Source: Lachnoclostridium sp. UBA903 (GTDB lineage: Bacteria > Bacillota > Clostridia > Lachnospirales > Lachnospiraceae). Taken from it: DNA of 64,000 nt. This document shows, in pieces, positions 17,490-27,108 of this stretch. The first letter of the stretch is position 1; each line of letters starts with the position of its first letter. Under the pieces are notes generated by a model. That model was not told the origin of the DNA. It was given only the letters and a program-made list of their open reading frames with translations, and ran no database searches. The position numbers and the translations under genes are program-made. The stretch spans positions 173,043-237,042 of the forward strand of contig DBEP01000009.1 in the NCBI GenBank assembly GCA_002294045.1, in the 5' to 3' direction.

Positions 17490-17590
17490 GCATGATAAGC
17501 GTTAAAAAGAGGTTTGCCTGTATTTCATATTTTATACGCTGTTAAACTCCTATAGCAGGAGTATAATAAAAAAGAAAAGAGGATGTATGT

Positions 17591-18655
17591 ATGCTAAAAA
17601 TACACTCGTTTCTTCAAAGGGTTAAAAAGCCGGTATTAAAAATGATGCCGGCCAATATCGGTAAATATAAGACAAGTATGGTGGTCATTGCTTATACTAT
17701 GATTACAGTCTTATTTTTACTCAGCCCGGACTATATCTATGGTACAGGTAATAATGGCGTGGAATCTTATGCGAAAGCTGAGATAACGCATAGTGTGCCG
17801 TCGGAAATAGCGGAGGAAACAGCTAATGAAGCAGTAATACGCACCAATCTAAACAATTCAGAAAGTCAATTGATGCTAATTGACTTAACTTCAAAGGGAG
17901 CTTTGATGGGATTTTTAGGGTATCGGGCCCAAAAATTATTTACGGAAGGAAAAACAAATAATAATATACTGACAAATACGGAAATTAACGATTCGGATAA
18001 CCAAAAGGAAACAGAGAACGGGAAAGCAGACTCCGAACAGGCAGGAGCAGATGCTGAGAATATGGTTGATAGCAGTTCAACCGAGAAAGATGAAAATCAG
18101 GAAACAGATATGGCTGCAGCCGCTGCAGCAGAAGATACGAAAGAGTCAGATGACAAAAAAACAGAGGAATCTGACAAAATTTCGAAAGCTTCCGTAAAAG
18201 AATCCAAAGATTCGGAATCAAAAAATACTGAAAAATCCGATAAAGAAAAAGAGAAAAAGTATGAAATCGATTTATCCAAGGAGGAAATCGAAATACTGCA
18301 GCGAATCGTAGAAGCAGAAGCTACCGGAGAAGACACAAAAGGTAAAATCCTGGTGGCCAATGTCATCCTGAACCGAGTAAAGGATGATAATTTTCCGGAT
18401 ACCATCAAAGAGGTTGTGTTCCAGAAAGATGGAGGAACCTACCAGTTTTCGCCGATTAAAGATAAACGGTACTGGTCGGTTAAAATATCAGGGGATACAA
18501 TCAAGGCAGTTGAGAGAGTGATGCAGGGGGAAGATTATTCCAAAGGGGCTTTATATTTTTCGGCCAGATCAAAGGCGGATAAGAACAGCATGAGATGGTT
18601 TGACAATCATCTTGATTACTTATTCCGTTACGGCGGCCATGAATTCTTCAAGTAA
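17591..18655 (+). CDS. Cell wall hydrolase, SleB/CwlJ family, membrane-anchored
   Basis: A 354-residue protein with an N-terminal membrane helix (MVVIAYTMITVLFLLSPDY, about residues 30-50). A long, low-complexity Glu/Lys/Ser/Asp linker follows at about 120-225. The C-terminal domain of about 125 residues is a Hydrolase_2 (SleB/CwlJ) domain: IVEAEATGEDTKGKILVANV, ILNRVKDDNFPDTIKEVVF, YQFSP and ALYFSARSKAD. The catalytic Glu is expected in EAEATGE. Such enzymes cut muramic-lactam or normal peptidoglycan in germination or wall turnover. The tether and highly charged spacer suggest it acts in the wall of growing cells. It appears monocistronic. Confidence 0.85.
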   Translation: MLKIHSFLQRVKKPVLKMMPANIGKYKTSMVVIAYTMITVLFLLSPDYIYGTGNNGVESYAKAEITHSVPSEIAEETANEAVIRTNLNNSESQLMLIDLTSKGALMGFLGYRAQKLFTEGKTNNNILTNTEINDSDNQKETENGKADSEQAGADAENMVDSSSTEKDENQETDMAAAAAAEDTKESDDKKTEESDKISKASVKESKDSESKNTEKSDKEKEKKYEIDLSKEEIEILQRIVEAEATGEDTKGKILVANVILNRVKDDNFPDTIKEVVFQKDGGTYQFSPIKDKRYWSVKISGDTIKAVERVMQGEDYSKGALYFSARSKADKNSMRWFDNHLDYLFRYGGHEFFK

Positions 18656-18730
18656 TGATTATCAAATAGTGATTGTCTAAGTAACTATTAAATGATTGCC
18701 AGGTAACTATTATTTGAAGAAAATTCAAAT

Positions 18731-18801
18731 AAAGGACAGGCTTACTATTTCCTTTTATTATTATTCTATAGGATAATGGAGGAAAATAAGGCCTGTCCTT
18801 T
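18731..18801 (+). terminator. Large hairpin downstream of the hydrolase gene
   Basis: AAAGGACAGGC at 18731-18741 pairs with GCCTGTCCTTT at 18791-18801, and the stem continues on the inside with ATTTCC/GGAAAAT. CTAATTT follows. It is likely the terminator of the hydrolase transcript. The rest of 18802-19100 holds no gene that I can support. Confidence 0.5.
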
Positions 18802-19101
18802 CTAATTTAGTAAGACGGCAGTGTATTTTTTGTTTGCAAAATTACGGAAATTGTGAGGGATGCACAGGACGCGCTAAAGGGAGATTGTTACTGAAGTAAT
18901 AGTCGAGCCGGAATCTTTCGTGATATAGCGGAAATGTGTCCCATTATCAAAAAAACAGTCAGGTTAGAAAGCGTTTTTGTTTTTTGTAATGTGTCATCTT
19001 AAATTTTTTTGTTACTACCTTTTATCAGTTAAGCATTATCTGTCGAATTGATTTATTACTGTATATTTATTAATATAATGATATTTATATGTTTTACATA
19101 T

Positions 19102-19130
19102 TTACGTACCCCTAAAAAACATGTTATAAT
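19102..19130 (+). promoter_or_regulatory. Predicted extended -10 promoter of thrC
   Basis: TATAAT (19125-19130) is preceded by TG at 19122-19123, an extended -10. A weak -35, TTACGT (19102-19107), lies 17 bp upstream. The leader is about 45 nt long with no obvious attenuator. Confidence 0.5.
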
Positions 19131-19182
19131 ACAGAAAATTTAAACTAAACAATTTATAAATACGATAAAGGAATGAACTTAT

Positions 19183-20667
19183 ATGAATCTCATGTATCAA
19201 AGTACCCGCAGCAACAGCGAACCCATAACAGCATCCCAGGCAATATTAAAAGGACTGGCAGAAGACGGAGGATTATATGTACCGGTAACGGTACCCCAAC
19301 TTGAAATTCCCATAAGCCGGTTGGGAAAGATGACTTACCAGGAAACCGCATATGAAGTCATGAAATTATTTTTTACGGATTTTACGGAAGAAGAATTAAA
19401 AAACTGTATAAACCGTGCTTATGATGAGAAATTCGATACAAAGGAAATAGCTCCCATTGTAAAAGCGGACGGAGCATTTTATCTGGAATTATTTCATGGG
19501 ACAACCATAGCCTTTAAAGATATGGCCTTATCCATACTTCCCCACTTGTTAACGACTGCGGCAAAGAAAAACCGGGTGACGGATGAAATCGTAATTTTAA
19601 CGGCTACTTCCGGTGATACAGGGAAGGCTGCTTTGGCAGGATTTGCCGATGTAAAAGGAACAAAAATCATCGTGTTTTATCCGAAGGACGGCGTAAGTCC
19701 GGTTCAGGAAAAACAGATGGTAACCCAGAAAGGGGACAATACCTATGTGATTGGTATCCGGGGCAACTTTGATGATGCCCAGAACGGCGTTAAGGCAATG
19801 TTTAATAATAAAGAACTGGCTAAAGAACTGAAAGAAAAAGGGTATCGGTTCTCCTCGGCCAACTCTATAAACATCGGCAGACTGGTGCCTCAGATTGTTT
19901 ACTATGTCTATTCCTGCGGCAGGCTGTTTAAGAATGGTGAAATCAGCTACAGGGAGAAAATCAACGTTGTTGTCCCTACCGGTAACTTTGGTAATATTTT
20001 AGCGGCATACTATGCAAAATCCATGGGTCTTCCCATTGGAAAGTTAATTTGTGCTTCCAATGAGAACAAGGTTTTATTTGATTTCTTGCAGACAGGTACC
20101 TATAATAGAAACCGTGATTTTATCCTGACCACTTCTCCTTCCATGGACATTCTGATTTCAAGCAACTTGGAAAGGCTGATATACCAGATTGCCGGAAGGG
20201 ATTCCGGTAAAACTCTTGCCATGATGAAATCCTTAAGCACAGAAGGAAAATATGATATAACGGAAGAGATGAAGGCCAATATGACTGATTTTATCGGCGG
20301 ATATGCGTCTGAGAAGGAAACCGCAGAGACTATTAAGAGATTATATGAAGCAACCGGTTATGTCATTGATACCCACACGGCAGTAGCAGCCAGTGTATAC
20401 CAGAAGTATAAAGCCCGGACCGGCGACGGGACCAAGAGCATCATTGCCTCAACTGCAAGTCCTTATAAATTTGCAAGAAGTGTCATGAATGCCATAGACT
20501 TAAACCATGATTCTATGGACGACTTTGAGCTGGCCGACGAATTAAGCAGAATATCCGGTACGGAGGTGCCCAAAGCAATTGAGGAGATCCGTTCCGCCGA
20601 AATACTGCATAAGACGGTCTGTGCTGCTAATAAAATGCAGGAGACGGTAGAAAATATTCTGAAATAG
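19183..20667 (+). CDS. thrC: Threonine synthase
   Basis: A PLP enzyme of 494 residues that converts O-phosphohomoserine to threonine. The PLP lysine lies in HGTTIAFKDMALS, the phosphate-binding loop is TATSGDTGKAALAG, and PTGNFGNILAAYYAKSMGLP and SANSINIGRLVPQIVYY are family signatures. The N-terminal start (MYQSTRSNSEPITASQAILKGLAEDGGLYVP in two stretches) and the length fit the longer, plant/yeast-like class common in Clostridia. It stands alone, with its own promoter and a strong terminator, and has no hom or thrB beside it. Confidence 0.96.
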   Translation: MNLMYQSTRSNSEPITASQAILKGLAEDGGLYVPVTVPQLEIPISRLGKMTYQETAYEVMKLFFTDFTEEELKNCINRAYDEKFDTKEIAPIVKADGAFYLELFHGTTIAFKDMALSILPHLLTTAAKKNRVTDEIVILTATSGDTGKAALAGFADVKGTKIIVFYPKDGVSPVQEKQMVTQKGDNTYVIGIRGNFDDAQNGVKAMFNNKELAKELKEKGYRFSSANSINIGRLVPQIVYYVYSCGRLFKNGEISYREKINVVVPTGNFGNILAAYYAKSMGLPIGKLICASNENKVLFDFLQTGTYNRNRDFILTTSPSMDILISSNLERLIYQIAGRDSGKTLAMMKSLSTEGKYDITEEMKANMTDFIGGYASEKETAETIKRLYEATGYVIDTHTAVAASVYQKYKARTGDGTKSIIASTASPYKFARSVMNAIDLNHDSMDDFELADELSRISGTEVPKAIEEIRSAEILHKTVCAANKMQETVENILK

Positions 20668-20777
20668 CAGCATTTCCTGTATGTTGTTAAAAACCGGACA
20701 TAATAAGGAATCTTGGAAAAGAAGTCCTGAAATCCCAAATTTGTGTCTCGTTTAATAATTTTATTATTAAAATTCGT

Positions 20778-20830
20778 AATACACCTCCCTTAACACGTCA
20801 TGTTGTGCTGAAGGGAGGTGTATTTTATCT
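20778..20830 (+). terminator. Intrinsic terminator of thrC
   Basis: AATACACCTCCCTT (20778-20791) pairs perfectly with AAGGGAGGTGTATT (20811-20824), followed by TTAT. It is a strong stem of 14 bp, about 110 bp after the thrC stop. Confidence 0.75.
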
Positions 20831-20868
20831 CATAGAAGTTCGTTATATAAGATAAAAGCCCTCCGGAG
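20823..20868 (+). repeat. Short hairpin repeat with conserved GAAGTTCGT loop, copy A
   Basis: TTTTATCTCATA, then GAAGTTCGT, then TATATAAGATAAAA and GCCCTCCGG. It matches a second copy at 31003-31048. Both follow a gene terminator directly. Confidence 0.45.
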
Positions 20869-21235
20869 GATGTGCATAACGCACTATAGGAATACAGACC
20901 CTTTCTTATATTAACTTAATTGTTACAAAAAAATAAACTGATTATGACAAAAGCATGACATAAATTTGACACATTCCAGGTGCATTATATAAGCAAGTCA
21001 GACGGATGCCGAACTTAATGTTCTCTCTTTATGACTGGAATATAATCAATTCAATACAGATATAACATACAAACAGGGTGTAAGTCAACCAATGTATCTG
21101 GGAACAAAACCCAATTTTTTGGTGCTGAAAGCCAAATTCAGAAATGGCCGGAATGTGTCAAAAATAAGGCGAAACCCGGAGTGTACAACCAGTAAAACCG
21201 GTTGTAAAAAAAGTAAAATAATAGAATAAAAGGAC

Positions 21236-21264
21236 TTGACCTTTTGTTTGATTATTGTTATAAT
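21236..21264 (+). promoter_or_regulatory. Strong predicted promoter of the surface protein gene
   Basis: TTGACC (21236-21241) and TATAAT (21259-21264) are separated by 17 bp, close to perfect sigma-A consensus, 79 bp before the start codon. A second candidate, TTGACA (20966-20971) with TATAAG (20988-20993) and a 16-bp spacer, lies 270 bp further up. The rest of 20868-21342 holds no gene. Confidence 0.65.
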
Positions 21265-21342
21265 CAACTTGTTATTGGGATGATTATATTTGACAAAATA
21301 TAATACCAAGCCAAACCTATATTTTAAGGAGGAAGAAAGAAT

Positions 21343-23937
21343 ATGAGGAAAAATTTCTTTAAAAAGAAATTAGCTTCCGCTCTTACCTTAGCAATGGTAG
21401 TAGCCAGTCTGGTTGTTCCGTCAACCACCGCTTCAGCTGCTTCAACTACTAAGGTTGTTAAACAAGGCGGAAAGGCTGCACCGACTTATCTTTATGTTGG
21501 TGATAAAGGCACGGATTACGGCCTGAGCAGAACTTTCAAGGGTAATAAATATGCCTGGACAATCAGCGATTCTAGTATCGCAACAATTAACAAAGCAGGT
21601 GTGGTTACAGCTAAAGCACCCGGAACAGTGACAATTAAGTGTACGGCCAGAAACTCTAAGGGCAAATGGCTTAACGCTTTTACTCACAAGATCATAACTA
21701 AACTTCGTGTTGACAGCGTTGATATCGGAAGTGAAGATTTCGATTTAATCATAGGTGAGGAACTGGATTTAAATGCAGTTAAGAATCCTAGCAATTCAAC
21801 AGATGCAATCAGATACTATTCTGATAACGAAGAAGTAGCAACTGTAGATCCGCTTACAGGCGTTGTTACAGGCGTTGCCCCCGGCGAAGCTACTGTTACC
21901 GTATATGCTAAAGCATTATGGAATACAGCTACTACAAGCACGTACAACAGAACTGATTCCGTTAAGGTAACGGTTGTTGATGGCCTTCAGTCAGTTAAAC
22001 AGACTACAACCAATAAAGTTGAATTAAGTTTTGCAACTGACCAAAGCGACAAATTAACAATTGATAATCTTACTGTAACTGATTCAGACGGTATCAAGCA
22101 GGTAGTTAAGAGCATCAGCTTCTCCGATGACGGAAAGACTGCTACCGTAGAATTCTATCTTGACCTGGATGACGGTATTACTTATAAAGTAGCTTATGCT
22201 GAGATTGAAAAGACTTTTACAGCCAGCGTAGGTTCTGTAGCATCCATCGTACTTGGTGGAAAGACAGTACAATATGATACGGCAACTGATCTTGACCTGA
22301 AAGCATTCGACAAGAATGGTATTGATGTTACTTCTACAGTTAGTGATTTGGATGATGTAGAGTTTGATTATGAAGAAGCCGACGCTTATATTGAATGGGA
22401 TAGTGATGATGATGTATGGCAGATTACCGTATATGATTATCCTAAGACATTAACCGTTAAGGCAACTTATACTGTTTTTGACAGTGAAAAAGAGGAAGAT
22501 GTAAGCTTTACAAGTTCAGCAGTTATTAAATCTGTTGAAGAAATTGCCAATACGGCTGCTGACATTAAATATACTCTTCTTGATGAAACAGATTATGATA
22601 ATGTTGACTGGGATGACAAGTCTAATGTAGTTGATACGATTCCTGCCGAAGCTGAGAACTATCAGTTATTCATCAAAGCAAAAGACCAGAACGGTGATGA
22701 CATCTATGAATGGAATTTCGACAGCTTTGAATCCAGTGATAAGAGCATATTAAATGTTTCTTATGATGAAGATAACAAAGATGAAGAAAATACTCCTGTA
22801 TATGTAGACCCGGTTAAAGCTGGAACTGCATACATTAAAGCAAAATATGGCAATACAACTAAATTATTGAAAGTAACAGTTGGTTCTGCTGCAAAAGCTA
22901 CCAGAATCTCTGCAAATACTACTTCGATAGCATTATCTGACTCTGTAGCTCTTGGTGGAGACAGCGTAGTTGTTGAACTTACCGTAAAAGATCAGTACGG
23001 CAATGAAATGAGTTATGATGATCCTGTTGAAGTTTTTCATAAGTCAGGTGATTCACAATTTATTGTTGACGCTGTATCAGGCGGAGATGATTTAGCTAAT
23101 AATGAAGTTAAATTCTCATTAGATGCAGGAACGGCAACTTCAGCTAATGACGGAAACAATACTTATGAGTTAACGCTTAATGATAAGACAATTAAGGTTA
23201 CAGTTAAGGTTAACCATGTTGAAACTGGTGAAAAGATTACAAAAGTAGGTCTTGAAAAATCTCATACCGAAATTGATGCTAAGGCAGGCGAAACTGCTGA
23301 CACAGATAAAGCTGTTACTTATACCGTATATGGTTACAATAAGAGCGGTGTAAAAGTTTCTAAGATTTCAAATGCTAAATTTACATTTACTCTTGGCAGC
23401 GATACTGTAAAAGACGGTAATAAAGGTGTTAAACTTGAAGGCGTTGATGCAAGTGGTGTATCAGCAGGCGGTGTTGTAACATTTACGGCATTACAGCTTG
23501 AAGGTGCGTCTGGTAGTGTAGCAACCCAGGCATCTGTTGGTACCTATAAGGTTAAAGCCGAAGTTACAGCAACAGACGATAATCCTAAAGCTACATTGAC
23601 TGCATCTCTGAAGGTTACTAATTCACAGGTAGCTCCTACCGTTACACAGGATAAGACTTCTATAAGCATTGATGATGTTAGCAATGTTGAAGATGTTATT
23701 GAGGAAGCTTTCAGTATCAAACGTACTGGTAAGAGTTCAGACGAATTAGATGTTGTAAAGGCTGAATTTGTAGTAGGCAGCAAATCTTATGATAGTGCTG
23801 CGGACCTTACTGGTGTAGATTTAACGGGTGGTACTACTGTAAGAATTAAAACTATAACAATTAATGAAAAACTATCAAGCGGTGCATGGGTACAGCATAA
23901 AGTTACTGTTAATAAATCAGTTAGTATAACAAGATAA
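21343..23937 (+). CDS. Secreted surface protein with BIG2 (bacterial Ig-like) domains
   Basis: A secreted, S-layer-like protein of 864 residues. A classical signal peptide (KKKLASALTLAMVVASLVVP) ends at ASA-AS near residue 32. The mature part is rich in Thr, Val, Asp and Lys, has no Cys, and starts with BIG2 domains (WTISDSSIATINKAGVVTAK, VATVDPLTGVVTGVAPGEAT). Further Ig-like beta domains continue to the end. No SLH, CWB2 or LPXTG anchor is visible, so attachment must be by another route. TAAGGAGGAAG precedes the ATG, and promoter, ribosome-binding site and terminator are all strong, which suggests high expression. It is a candidate S-layer or major surface protein. Confidence 0.78.
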   Translation: MRKNFFKKKLASALTLAMVVASLVVPSTTASAASTTKVVKQGGKAAPTYLYVGDKGTDYGLSRTFKGNKYAWTISDSSIATINKAGVVTAKAPGTVTIKCTARNSKGKWLNAFTHKIITKLRVDSVDIGSEDFDLIIGEELDLNAVKNPSNSTDAIRYYSDNEEVATVDPLTGVVTGVAPGEATVTVYAKALWNTATTSTYNRTDSVKVTVVDGLQSVKQTTTNKVELSFATDQSDKLTIDNLTVTDSDGIKQVVKSISFSDDGKTATVEFYLDLDDGITYKVAYAEIEKTFTASVGSVASIVLGGKTVQYDTATDLDLKAFDKNGIDVTSTVSDLDDVEFDYEEADAYIEWDSDDDVWQITVYDYPKTLTVKATYTVFDSEKEEDVSFTSSAVIKSVEEIANTAADIKYTLLDETDYDNVDWDDKSNVVDTIPAEAENYQLFIKAKDQNGDDIYEWNFDSFESSDKSILNVSYDEDNKDEENTPVYVDPVKAGTAYIKAKYGNTTKLLKVTVGSAAKATRISANTTSIALSDSVALGGDSVVVELTVKDQYGNEMSYDDPVEVFHKSGDSQFIVDAVSGGDDLANNEVKFSLDAGTATSANDGNNTYELTLNDKTIKVTVKVNHVETGEKITKVGLEKSHTEIDAKAGETADTDKAVTYTVYGYNKSGVKVSKISNAKFTFTLGSDTVKDGNKGVKLEGVDASGVSAGGVVTFTALQLEGASGSVATQASVGTYKVKAEVTATDDNPKATLTASLKVTNSQVAPTVTQDKTSISIDDVSNVEDVIEEAFSIKRTGKSSDELDVVKAEFVVGSKSYDSAADLTGVDLTGGTTVRIKTITINEKLSSGAWVQHKVTVNKSVSITR

Positions 23938-23966
23938 ATTAATAATACTTTAGCACTGTTGAGTAT

Positions 23967-24003
23967 AAAAAAAGTTCTGGTCATTATGACCAGGACTTTT
24001 TTT
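23967..24003 (+). terminator. Intrinsic terminator of the surface protein gene
   Basis: AAAAAAAGTTCTGGTC pairs with GACCAGGACTTTTTTT around an ATTAT loop. The stem-loop with a T run lies 30 bp after the stop and is symmetrical, so it could work in both directions. Confidence 0.85.
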
Positions 24004-24096
24004 ATGTATTTATATAAAATGTTTAAATATAAGCAACATCATTTCCATTTTAACTCCTGCCTGTCTTCCCTACTCCTTAAGAATCCTTAATAATTA

Positions 24097-24125
24097 TTGC
24101 ATTCTAATCCTATCTATGTTAAAAT
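24097..24125 (+). promoter_or_regulatory. Predicted promoter of the teichoic-acid-like operon
   Basis: TTGCAT (24097-24102), 17-bp spacer, TAAAAT (24120-24125) with an extended -10 TG at 24117-24118. It lies 40 bp before the start codon of the GT2-TagF gene. Confidence 0.55.
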
Positions 24126-24164
24126 CCTTCTTAGTGGAAAGCGAAATCCAGGAGGAATTCAACA

Positions 24165-27107
24165 ATGAGTGAAATTAAGGTAAGTATCATTGTTCCAGTT
24201 TATAATGTGGAAAAATACCTGACGAAATGCATGGAAAGCCTGGTAAACCAGACCTTAAAAGAAATTGAAATTATTACAGTGAACGATGGCAGCCCTGATA
24301 ATAGTATAAAGATATTAGAAAAATATGAAAAGAAATACCCCAATAAAGTTAAAGTGTTTACAACTGAGAACCGGGGAGTCAGTCATGCCCGTAATTACGG
24401 CTTGGACCGGGCTTTGGGTGAATATGTTATGTTTGTGGACAGCGATGATTTTGTGGAGCTTACTATGGCGGAAAAGCTTTATAATAAAGCAGCAGCAGAT
24501 CATAATGACCTGGTAATGTGTGCCAGATATAACGTGTATGAAATAGAAGGCAAAAAAGAGTTAAATCGTAAAGTGATGAATATTTTTTCCATGAATCAGA
24601 ACTTTAAGATGTCCGAGAGAAAGTTTGAGCTGGTTCATGCCTCACCCTTTCCCTGGGACAAGCTGTTTAAGCGGACTCTCCTTACCGGTATCCGGTTTCC
24701 GGAGGGAATCCGATTTGAAGATCTTGTGCTGGCCTTTGAGGCAGCCGTCATGGCTGAAAGCATTGGTGTAGTTCCGGAACCCCTTTATAACTACAGAAAG
24801 ACGACCCAGGTTGGTTTTTTAAACAGTTTCTCCGAAGCAACGAAGGATATCGTCAAAGCTTTTACCTTACTGTTTGATTTTATGAAGGAGCATGACTTAT
24901 TTGATACTTTTAAAGAAGAGCTGGAATATGTCTGTACCAGGCATTTCTTTTTCCGCTATGAATCTTTTTACTCCGATGGGAAAAAGGGACAATTACAGCT
25001 TAAGAAAGATATTATCAATCTGACACAGGATTTTCTGAATAAAGAGATTCCTGACTGGCCGGATAATCATTATCTGCAGTATACGGCAGGTCCTTCCCTG
25101 AAAAAGCACCTGAAGTATTATGTTAACAGAAACAAAACCATCTGCTATGTAACACTACGGGAACATTTGCCGGGAAGAGTATACGGAATCCTTGTAAAAT
25201 TAATCGGGTTAAAGGATAAGATAGTTAAGAAATGGAGAAAATTTAAAAGGTCAAAAAGTAAAATAGCGGCTATCAATATAGCAATACGTAAATTACGTAT
25301 TGTAAAGCTATTTGTAAAGCCGTTGGACATAAAATATACAAAGTATTATGAAACCTTAGCTGTGAATGATAAGGTGATTTTATTTGAGTCCAAACACGGG
25401 GAAGACCTGGCAGGAAATATTTTTAATATGGTATTGGAAACCGGCAGAGATAAGTATAAAGATTTCCGCATCCTGCTTGCGTTAAAAAAAGAGCTCTTTA
25501 AAACCTATGATGAACTATTAAAAAGTTATAATATAAATCACGTAATCTTTGTTGAACTGCATTCGAATGAGTATTTACGCGCATTGGCAGCTGCCAGATA
25601 TCTGGTTACGGATACCAGTTTTCCTCCCTACTTTATTAAGAAGCCGGAGCAGGTATATTTAAATACCTGGCATGGCACCCCTCTTAAGGCTATGGGCAGG
25701 ATTGTGCCCGACAGGGAATATGGTCTTGGCAATGTGCAGAGGAATTTTAACATCGCAGATTATTTATTGTATCAGAATGAATTTTCCAAAGATATCTTTT
25801 TAAGAGATTATATGCTGGACAAGACTTACGAAGGTAAGGTTTTGCTATCCGGCTATCCCAGGAATTCCTCCTTTTACCGTACCGACAGAAGGGATATCAT
25901 CAGAAAAGAATGCGGTCTTGAGGATATGCAGGTAATAGTTTATATGCCCACCTGGAGAGGGCTGCTTCACAAAAAGGAAACAAAAGTCCAGGTTGATAAA
26001 ATATTCGGATATCTGGCACATTTGGACCATAAATTAAAGAGCAGCCAGGTATTGTATGTAAAGCTGCACCCGTTTGTAAAGAAAAGCATTGATTACAGCC
26101 AGTTGGTGCATGTAAGGGAATTTCCGGGCAATTATGAAACCTATGATTTCTTAAATGCAAGCGACTTGCTGATTACGGACTATTCCAGCATTATGTTTGA
26201 TTATGCTGTTTCCAAAAAGAAAATAATTTTATTTACTTATGACCGCAAGGAATATTTGGGAGACCGCGGTATCTATATTGGGTTAGACGAGATGGATTTG
26301 CCGAAAGTGAATACAGTGGATGAACTAATTGCCGAAATCAATAAAGAGGAATATGCCTATCCCCAATTTTATGAAAGATTCTGCAGTCTGGATTCGGCCG
26401 ATACGGCAAAAAATGTATGTGATACGGTATTCTTAAATGAAGAAAATAAGGTGAAAACAGAAGTATATAAAAAAGGTGATACTGATAATATCCTTATTTA
26501 CGTAACATCTTTGCAGGATAATGAGGAAGACCTGCACTTTATCGAAAAAATGAACCGGATGGATTTAAAGAGAAGTAATTTCTTTCTTCATTTTAAGGCC
26601 GGTGCCATGAGGAAAACCTCCGGTATGTTATCTTTACTTAACAAAGAGATTGGCTATATTCCCATATCTCCGGGAAGAAATTACAGAATGTCCGAATACC
26701 TTGCCTTTATCTTAACCTTCCGGTTTGGTATAGTAAATACATACACAAAGAGAAAGCTCCAAAGCCTCGCTAAACGAGAAAAGCAGAAGATGTACGGCGA
26801 TACGAACTTTGAGTATGTTATATATTATTCCGGCATGGACCTGATGCTGCTCCATGTGTTTGAGCAATTTAAAGGGAAGAAGGTATTTTACTTCAGTGAC
26901 TTTAACCATAAGAAATATAATAGTTCGGGAAAATACCGCAGGGATGTGCAGTATGCTTTAGAGAATTTAGAAAATTATTCACTTGCAATCATTCCTTCCT
27001 CCATGCAGCAGCTAAAAGAGGTCAAAGACCTGAAAGATAAAATCCGCGTTGTGGTTGATGATGCCGGAGCGATGGCGATTGATACAATACTAAAGGAGGT
27101 GAAATAG
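24165..27107 (+). CDS. GT2 glycosyltransferase fused to CDP-glycerol glycerophosphotransferase (TagF-like)
   Basis: A bifunctional polymer-building enzyme of 980 residues. Residues 1-330 are a GT-A family 2 domain (VSIIVPVYNVEKYLTKCMES, VNDGSPDNS, DXD-type MFVDSDDF). Residues of about 370-750 are a Glyphos_transf (TagB/TagF) domain: LNTWHGTPLKAMGR, VYMPTWRG, LITDYSSIMFDYAVS. About 210 C-terminal residues (from DNILIYVTSLQDNEEDLHF) are not assigned and have no membrane helix. By family it would transfer a sugar and glycerol- or ribitol-phosphate units onto a lipid-linked glycan at the inner membrane face. GGAGGAATTCAACA precedes the ATG. It leads the operon 24165-30952, whose exporter is TagGH-like. 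Confidence 0.87.
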   Translation: MSEIKVSIIVPVYNVEKYLTKCMESLVNQTLKEIEIITVNDGSPDNSIKILEKYEKKYPNKVKVFTTENRGVSHARNYGLDRALGEYVMFVDSDDFVELTMAEKLYNKAAADHNDLVMCARYNVYEIEGKKELNRKVMNIFSMNQNFKMSERKFELVHASPFPWDKLFKRTLLTGIRFPEGIRFEDLVLAFEAAVMAESIGVVPEPLYNYRKTTQVGFLNSFSEATKDIVKAFTLLFDFMKEHDLFDTFKEELEYVCTRHFFFRYESFYSDGKKGQLQLKKDIINLTQDFLNKEIPDWPDNHYLQYTAGPSLKKHLKYYVNRNKTICYVTLREHLPGRVYGILVKLIGLKDKIVKKWRKFKRSKSKIAAINIAIRKLRIVKLFVKPLDIKYTKYYETLAVNDKVILFESKHGEDLAGNIFNMVLETGRDKYKDFRILLALKKELFKTYDELLKSYNINHVIFVELHSNEYLRALAAARYLVTDTSFPPYFIKKPEQVYLNTWHGTPLKAMGRIVPDREYGLGNVQRNFNIADYLLYQNEFSKDIFLRDYMLDKTYEGKVLLSGYPRNSSFYRTDRRDIIRKECGLEDMQVIVYMPTWRGLLHKKETKVQVDKIFGYLAHLDHKLKSSQVLYVKLHPFVKKSIDYSQLVHVREFPGNYETYDFLNASDLLITDYSSIMFDYAVSKKKIILFTYDRKEYLGDRGIYIGLDEMDLPKVNTVDELIAEINKEEYAYPQFYERFCSLDSADTAKNVCDTVFLNEENKVKTEVYKKGDTDNILIYVTSLQDNEEDLHFIEKMNRMDLKRSNFFLHFKAGAMRKTSGMLSLLNKEIGYIPISPGRNYRMSEYLAFILTFRFGIVNTYTKRKLQSLAKREKQKMYGDTNFEYVIYYSGMDLMLLHVFEQFKGKKVFYFSDFNHKKYNSSGKYRRDVQYALENLENYSLAIIPSSMQQLKEVKDLKDKIRVVVDDAGAMAIDTILKEVK

Positions 27108-27108
27108 C

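Noticed and set aside
18802..19101. A riboswitch upstream of threonine synthase
   Set aside because: No conserved riboswitch core or threonine-rich leader peptide was found, only AT-rich DNA and a weak hairpin.
21160..21215. ACAACC/GGTTGT hairpin before the surface protein promoter as a terminator
   Set aside because: The stem is short and followed by A residues on the plus strand; on the minus strand the T run precedes the stem.
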